DNA from: Acidaminobacter sp.
Lineage (GTDB): Bacteria > Bacillota_A > Clostridia > Peptostreptococcales > Acidaminobacteraceae
NCBI GenBank assembly: GCA_009881125.1
Contig: WXFH01000044.1
Span: forward strand, 1 to 7,441
Reading direction: 5' to 3'
Length of the DNA: 7,441 bases
Part shown: positions 4,236 to 7,441 of the stretch, piece by piece
How the letters are laid out: each line of letters starts with the position of its first letter
How positions within the stretch are numbered: position 1 is the first letter of the stretch
Notes under the pieces: model-generated
The model's database searches: none
What the model was told of the DNA's origin: nothing
The model's input: the letters and a program-made list of their open reading frames with translations, nothing else
Program-made: the position numbers and the translations under genes

Positions 4236-5615
4236 TTATTTTCTGCCATATTCATCATCAAATCTTACAATATCATCCTCTTCCAAATATTCGCCCATTT
4301 GAACCTCAATGATTTCAAGAGGAATCTTGCCTGGATTCTCCAGACGGTGCCGCTGTCCCGGTTTCATGAAAATACTTTCGCCGGCGCATACGAATTTCAC
4401 CTCGTCATCGATTGTTACGCGAGCCATGCCGCGGACGACGACCCAATGCTCGCTTCTGTGGTGATGAAGCTGATAGCTCAGTTTTTTACCTTGATGAACC
4501 GTAATTCTCTTTATTTTGAAGGAATCTTTTTCTTCTTCAAGGATTTTGTAATGACCCCACGGGCGATAGTCCTCAATATGATATTCGGTTCTTGGGTCGT
4601 CCTGCAGTTTCAGGATTTCAACAACGTCTTTCACATTTTGAGATTGGTCTTTTTTGCAAATCAGCAATGCGTCTCTGTTGTCAATAATGATCAGATCATC
4701 CACACCGACCGCTGCGACGAGCTTTCCAGGTTCAGAATAAATCAGATTATCCGTGGCATTGACGGATATAGTTTTTTGATTGGAAATATTGCCTGAAGAA
4801 TCCTTCTCAAAAACATCATAGAATGCATCAAAGCTACCCAAATCGTTCCAGCCGATTGCCGCGGGCACAACCGAGATTCTTGAGCTTTTCTCCATAATCC
4901 CATAGTCCATAGATATTGGATTCTGAATCCTGGAGAAGCAGTCTTTGAGGCTGCCGCCTTCTGCAAACGCCAAATGGATTTCAGGCACGTAACGCTTGAC
5001 CTCTTCGATAAAAAGTTTGGTATGAAACATGAAGATCCCTGCATTCCAATAATATCCGTCATCTATATAGGCTTTGGCTGTTTCGAGGTCGGGTTTTTCC
5101 TTGAAGGTTTTAACCAGAAAACCGTTTTCTCTCTGTTCTCCTGGCGCAATATAACCATAGCCAGTATGAGGATGGTCAGGTGTGATGCCAAAAGTTATTA
5201 TGGAGTCTCGCGCAAGTGGGATGGATGCTTTGATCAAAGCTGCGAAGGAATTTCCATCCGAGATGATATGGTCAGATGGAAAAACAACGACAATCTCATG
5301 TTCTATTTTTATGATTTCCTGTACGCCAGCATATATGGCAGGCAAAGTATTTTTTGGAACAGGCTCAACCAGAATCTGTTCCTCTGAAAATTTTACGCCT
5401 AATTCTTCAACTGCACCCATCACCAAAAATTTATAACTTTCATTCGTCACGACATAGATGTCGTCTGGAGATGCCAACATCAGACTCCTTTCAAAGGTAT
5501 CCTGAAACAAAGATTTGGATTTTCCATGAAATTTAATGAATTGTTTTGGATAATGTGTGCGGCTGAGTGGCCATAGCCTCGCGCCGCATCCGCCTGCTAA
5601 TATGATGATCTTCAT
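4236..5615 (-). CDS. manC: Mannose-1-phosphate guanylyltransferase / mannose-6-phosphate isomerase
   Basis: This 459-aa cytoplasmic enzyme makes GDP-mannose from mannose-1-phosphate and GTP and, through its C-terminal cupin, interconverts fructose-6-phosphate and mannose-6-phosphate (type II phosphomannose isomerase). The N-terminal nucleotidyltransferase (about 1-285) has the signature LAGGCGARLWPLSR (6-19; a Cys stands where Ser is commonest) and PKQF. It also has FPSDHII (112-118), GYGYI, FKEKP (171-175), WNAGIFMF and WNDLGSFDA. The C-terminal cupin (about 345-456) has YRPWGHY, then QLHHHRSEHW (382-391) with the metal-binding His/Glu set, and PGQRHRLENP. Length and domain order are complete for the family. 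The start is the ATG at 5615, with GGAGGT five bases before it; an upstream in-frame ATG (5636) adds seven residues and puts that RBS inside the gene. It is transcribed away from the ddhC-like gene, and both point to surface polysaccharide synthesis. Confidence 0.95.
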   Translation of the reverse strand: MKIIILAGGCGARLWPLSRTHYPKQFIKFHGKSKSLFQDTFERSLMLASPDDIYVVTNESYKFLVMGAVEELGVKFSEEQILVEPVPKNTLPAIYAGVQEIIKIEHEIVVVFPSDHIISDGNSFAALIKASIPLARDSIITFGITPDHPHTGYGYIAPGEQRENGFLVKTFKEKPDLETAKAYIDDGYYWNAGIFMFHTKLFIEEVKRYVPEIHLAFAEGGSLKDCFSRIQNPISMDYGIMEKSSRISVVPAAIGWNDLGSFDAFYDVFEKDSSGNISNQKTISVNATDNLIYSEPGKLVAAVGVDDLIIIDNRDALLICKKDQSQNVKDVVEILKLQDDPRTEYHIEDYRPWGHYKILEEEKDSFKIKRITVHQGKKLSYQLHHHRSEHWVVVRGMARVTIDDEVKFVCAGESIFMKPGQRHRLENPGKIPLEIIEVQMGEYLEEDDIVRFDDEYGRK

Positions 5616-5806
5616 AATGACCTCCAATCTGTCCAAAGTTTGTTTTTCGGCGACAGAATCTGTTTAAAAAGCAGATAAATTCAGTGCAAAGAGAAACTGC
5701 ATAATTTCTGGGTATATTTATATTTAATTTGAAGATGATTTACATGCATCTAACTTTGTAAGTTCTGAGACAGCGTTTGCAGCTAATAGGATGGAGAGGA
5801 TGCGTC
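5616..5806. promoter_or_regulatory. Divergent intergenic region, manC / ddhC-like
   Basis: This 191-bp AT-rich gap must hold the promoters of both divergent genes. GGAGGT on the minus strand serves manC and GAGAGGA (5794-5800) serves the plus-strand gene. For the plus strand TTGAAG (5729-5734) with TAACTT (5751-5756) at 16 bp is a weak promoter match. I find no convincing manC promoter. ACAGAATCTGT (5653-5663) is a perfect 5-1-5 palindrome, 38 bp upstream of the manC start, and could be an operator. Confidence 0.35.
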
Positions 5807-7153
5807 ATGACGAGAGAAGAAGCAAGAGACAGAGATGAGATTCTGCAGCTTGTTAAGACATATTATGAGAATCATCATCAAAAAGCATATCAAACTGGTG
5901 ATCGGATCGTCTACGCAGGAAGAGTCTATGACGAAGAGGAGTTGATGATGCTCGTCAATAGCGCTTTAGATTTCTGGTTGACCGGCGGAAGATATACTGA
6001 TAGTTTCGAGCAGATGTTCGCGAATTATTTGGGCGTTCGCCATTGCTTTTTGGTTAATTCAGGATCGTCTGCTAATTTATTGGCCTTCATGTCGCTGACG
6101 TCACCTTTGCTTGGAGAAAAAGCCATAAAACACGGAGATGAAATTATAACGGTCGCCGCGGCTTTTCCTACAACAATAGCACCAATAATTCAATATGGCG
6201 CTGTACCGGTTTTCGTGGATGTTACGATTCCACAATACAATATAGATGTTGAGCAGTTAAATCTAGCATTAAGCAATCGTACAAAGGCCGTCATGATTGC
6301 CCACACACTTGGTAATCCATTTAATGTTGAAGCTGTCAGAGCATTTTGTGACGCACACCAGCTGTGGTTGATAGAGGATAACTGTGATGCGCTAGGCACT
6401 ACCATTAAAGTTGGAAATGAGGACAAATTAACAGGCACTTTTGGGGATTTGGCCACTTCAAGCTTCTATCCGCCTCATCATATGACCATGGGAGAAGGCG
6501 GGGCGGTTTATACCAATAATGACCTTCTGGCAAAAATCCTGATGTCCATGAGAGACTGGGGCAGAGACTGCCAGTGCAAGCCTGGAATGGATAATCTCTG
6601 CGGACATCGTTTTGATAAGCAATATGGAGAATTGCCGAAAGGGTATGATCATAAATATGTTTACACCCATTTCGGATACAATCTCAAAGCAACGGATATG
6701 CAAGGCGCAATTGGCTGTGCTCAAATCAAAAAGCTGCCCGATTTTGTCAGACGCCGCCGCGAAAATTGGCAGTATTTGAAGGACGCGCTGAGCATAATCA
6801 GCGATCGGGTTATTCTCCCGGAGGCTTTTGAAGGCTCATCACCTTCCTGGTTTGGTTTTATGATGACCCTGAGACCGGAAGCTGGGCTGAATAGAGAGGT
6901 GATCATAAAGAACATTGAAGCACGAGGCGTTCAGACTCGAATGTTGTTTAGCGGCAATCTTATCAGACATCCATGCTTTGATCAGCTTCGTCAAAGCAGA
7001 CAGGGATTCAGAGTGGTCAGTGAACTCGAGAACACGGATTTTATCATGAATAACAGCTTATGGGTGGGTGTCTATCCAGGTTTGAATCAGGAGATGCTTG
7101 AGGTGATGAGCCATGTGATTCTTGATTCAGTTAGATTAGAATCACATAAATGA
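5807..7153 (+). CDS. ddhC: CDP-4-keto-6-deoxy-D-glucose 3-dehydrase (DdhC/RfbH/AscC type, E1)
   Basis: This 448-aa PLP and iron-sulfur enzyme removes the C3 hydroxyl of CDP-4-keto-6-deoxyglucose, a step toward 3,6-dideoxyhexoses (paratose, abequose, tyvelose, ascarylose) of surface glycans. The fold is the DegT/DnrJ/EryC1 aminotransferase type: NSGSSANLLA (84-93), AAAFPTTIAPI, IEDNCDALG (189-197), GTFGDLATSSF, then PPHHMTMGEGGAV (222-234). His224 replaces the PLP lysine of aminotransferases, the hallmark of dehydrases. Cysteines 193, 255, 257 and 265 follow CX61CX1CX7C; the known E1 cluster motif is, from memory, CX57CX1CX7C, and the extra residues lie in IKVGNEDKL. GDP-sugar ColD enzymes lack these cysteines, favouring the CDP pathway. 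The ATG at 5807 is chosen, with GAGAGGA six bases upstream; a TTG ten codons earlier is less likely. The gene ends at its own terminator, and no reductase (ddhD), ddhA or ddhB is in the window. Confidence 0.9.
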   Translation: MTREEARDRDEILQLVKTYYENHHQKAYQTGDRIVYAGRVYDEEELMMLVNSALDFWLTGGRYTDSFEQMFANYLGVRHCFLVNSGSSANLLAFMSLTSPLLGEKAIKHGDEIITVAAAFPTTIAPIIQYGAVPVFVDVTIPQYNIDVEQLNLALSNRTKAVMIAHTLGNPFNVEAVRAFCDAHQLWLIEDNCDALGTTIKVGNEDKLTGTFGDLATSSFYPPHHMTMGEGGAVYTNNDLLAKILMSMRDWGRDCQCKPGMDNLCGHRFDKQYGELPKGYDHKYVYTHFGYNLKATDMQGAIGCAQIKKLPDFVRRRRENWQYLKDALSIISDRVILPEAFEGSSPSWFGFMMTLRPEAGLNREVIIKNIEARGVQTRMLFSGNLIRHPCFDQLRQSRQGFRVVSELENTDFIMNNSLWVGVYPGLNQEMLEVMSHVILDSVRLESHK

Positions 7154-7200
7154 CAACGGGCTGTAACAGTTTAATCTAAACGGTTCAATTAATGGAAACC

Positions 7201-7232
7201 AAAGAGGCGGAGCGATTCCTGCCTCTTTTTTT
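7201..7232 (+). terminator. Intrinsic terminator of the ddhC-like gene
   Basis: AAAGAGGC (7201-7208) pairs with GCCTCTTT (7221-7228). The stem extends through GGA/TCC around a short loop and is followed by a seven-T run (7226-7232). It lies 47 bp past the stop codon, so the gene appears to end transcription here instead of continuing into a longer sugar operon. Confidence 0.9.
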
Positions 7233-7310
7233 GTGCAGGTCAACGGGATTCTATCTCATATTCCGCTGAAATTGGTTTGCTTATTAAGGATTTAATTTGA
7301 GGCTTTTAAA

Positions 7311-7441
7311 TCAAACTGCTCCTCGAATAAATAGGTCTTCAGGGATTCCTAAATACCTCATCACCGTCCTGACATTATCTTTCAAGGGTTTGTTATACCC
7401 TCGGTGGACCACCTTTCCAATGGTTACGGTTGAGGTAACAA
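7311..7441 (-). CDS. Possible C-terminal fragment of an unknown protein (5' end outside window)
   Basis: One minus-strand frame is open from the window edge to TGA at 7313-7311, giving 42 residues. These include TIGKVVHRGYNKPLKDNVRT and RYLGIPEDLFIRGAV at the very C-terminus. The composition (balanced charged and hydrophobic residues, a plausible helix followed by LGIPEDLF) looks protein-like, while the other two minus frames hit stops quickly. I do not recognise the family. It would be convergent with the ddhC-like gene, 157 bp apart. Only an AT-rich 7-bp inverted repeat (7289-7295/7306-7312) lies at its end. A chance open frame of 43 codons is possible. Confidence 0.4.
   Translation of the reverse strand, partial: VTSTVTIGKVVHRGYNKPLKDNVRTVMRYLGIPEDLFIRGAV

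Noticed and set aside
4182..5536. Plus-strand open frames (4182-4796, 4974-5387, 5182-5436, 5354-5536) opposite manC
   Set aside because: They are antisense shadows of a clearly coding, complete manC; the first also starts inside the terminator hairpin.

Overview
The window looks like accessory, surface-related chromosome of a low-to-mid GC Gram-positive bacterium. A Bacillota host, Paenibacillus- or Bacillus-like, is my best guess. This rests on strong GGAGG-type ribosome binding sites, a GTG start, many U-tailed intrinsic terminators and short dispersed GGTGTCTGRCACC palindromes. It is an inference; no rRNA or marker gene is present.

Left end (1-1260, + strand): the 3' part of an IS200/IS605-type tnpB, cut by the window edge. 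It is followed by a well-preserved right end that doubles as the omega-RNA scaffold (hairpins, GAAT guide box, terminal TCAA). Only 46 bp beyond the element end lies a two-gene toxin-antitoxin module. Its antitoxin appears to be a Phd/YefM-HicB chimera, and the toxin, overlapping by 8 nt, is HicA-like.

Middle (1264-4228): a minus-strand gene encodes a secreted 465-aa protein with a signal peptide, a coiled coil and 17 uninterrupted 15-residue YadA-head-like repeats, but no visible anchor. A perfect intrinsic terminator sits between its promoter region and its RBS, suggesting leader control. Divergent from it is a two-domain GNAT acetyltransferase, flanked by copies of a short palindrome (one in its leader, two downstream). 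A 78-aa two-helix membrane protein follows, ending at a strong bidirectional terminator.

Right end (4236-7441): manC (GDP-mannose pyrophosphorylase/phosphomannose isomerase, minus strand) is divergent from a ddhC/rfbH-type CDP-4-keto-6-deoxyglucose 3-dehydrase (plus strand). The latter keeps the His-for-Lys PLP site and the iron-sulfur cysteines. Both point to activated sugars for surface polysaccharide, one on the GDP route and one on the CDP route. ddhC is closed by a terminator and its usual partners (ddhA, ddhB, ddhD) are not in the window. The last 131 bp hold a possible minus-strand C-terminal CDS fragment of unknown function.
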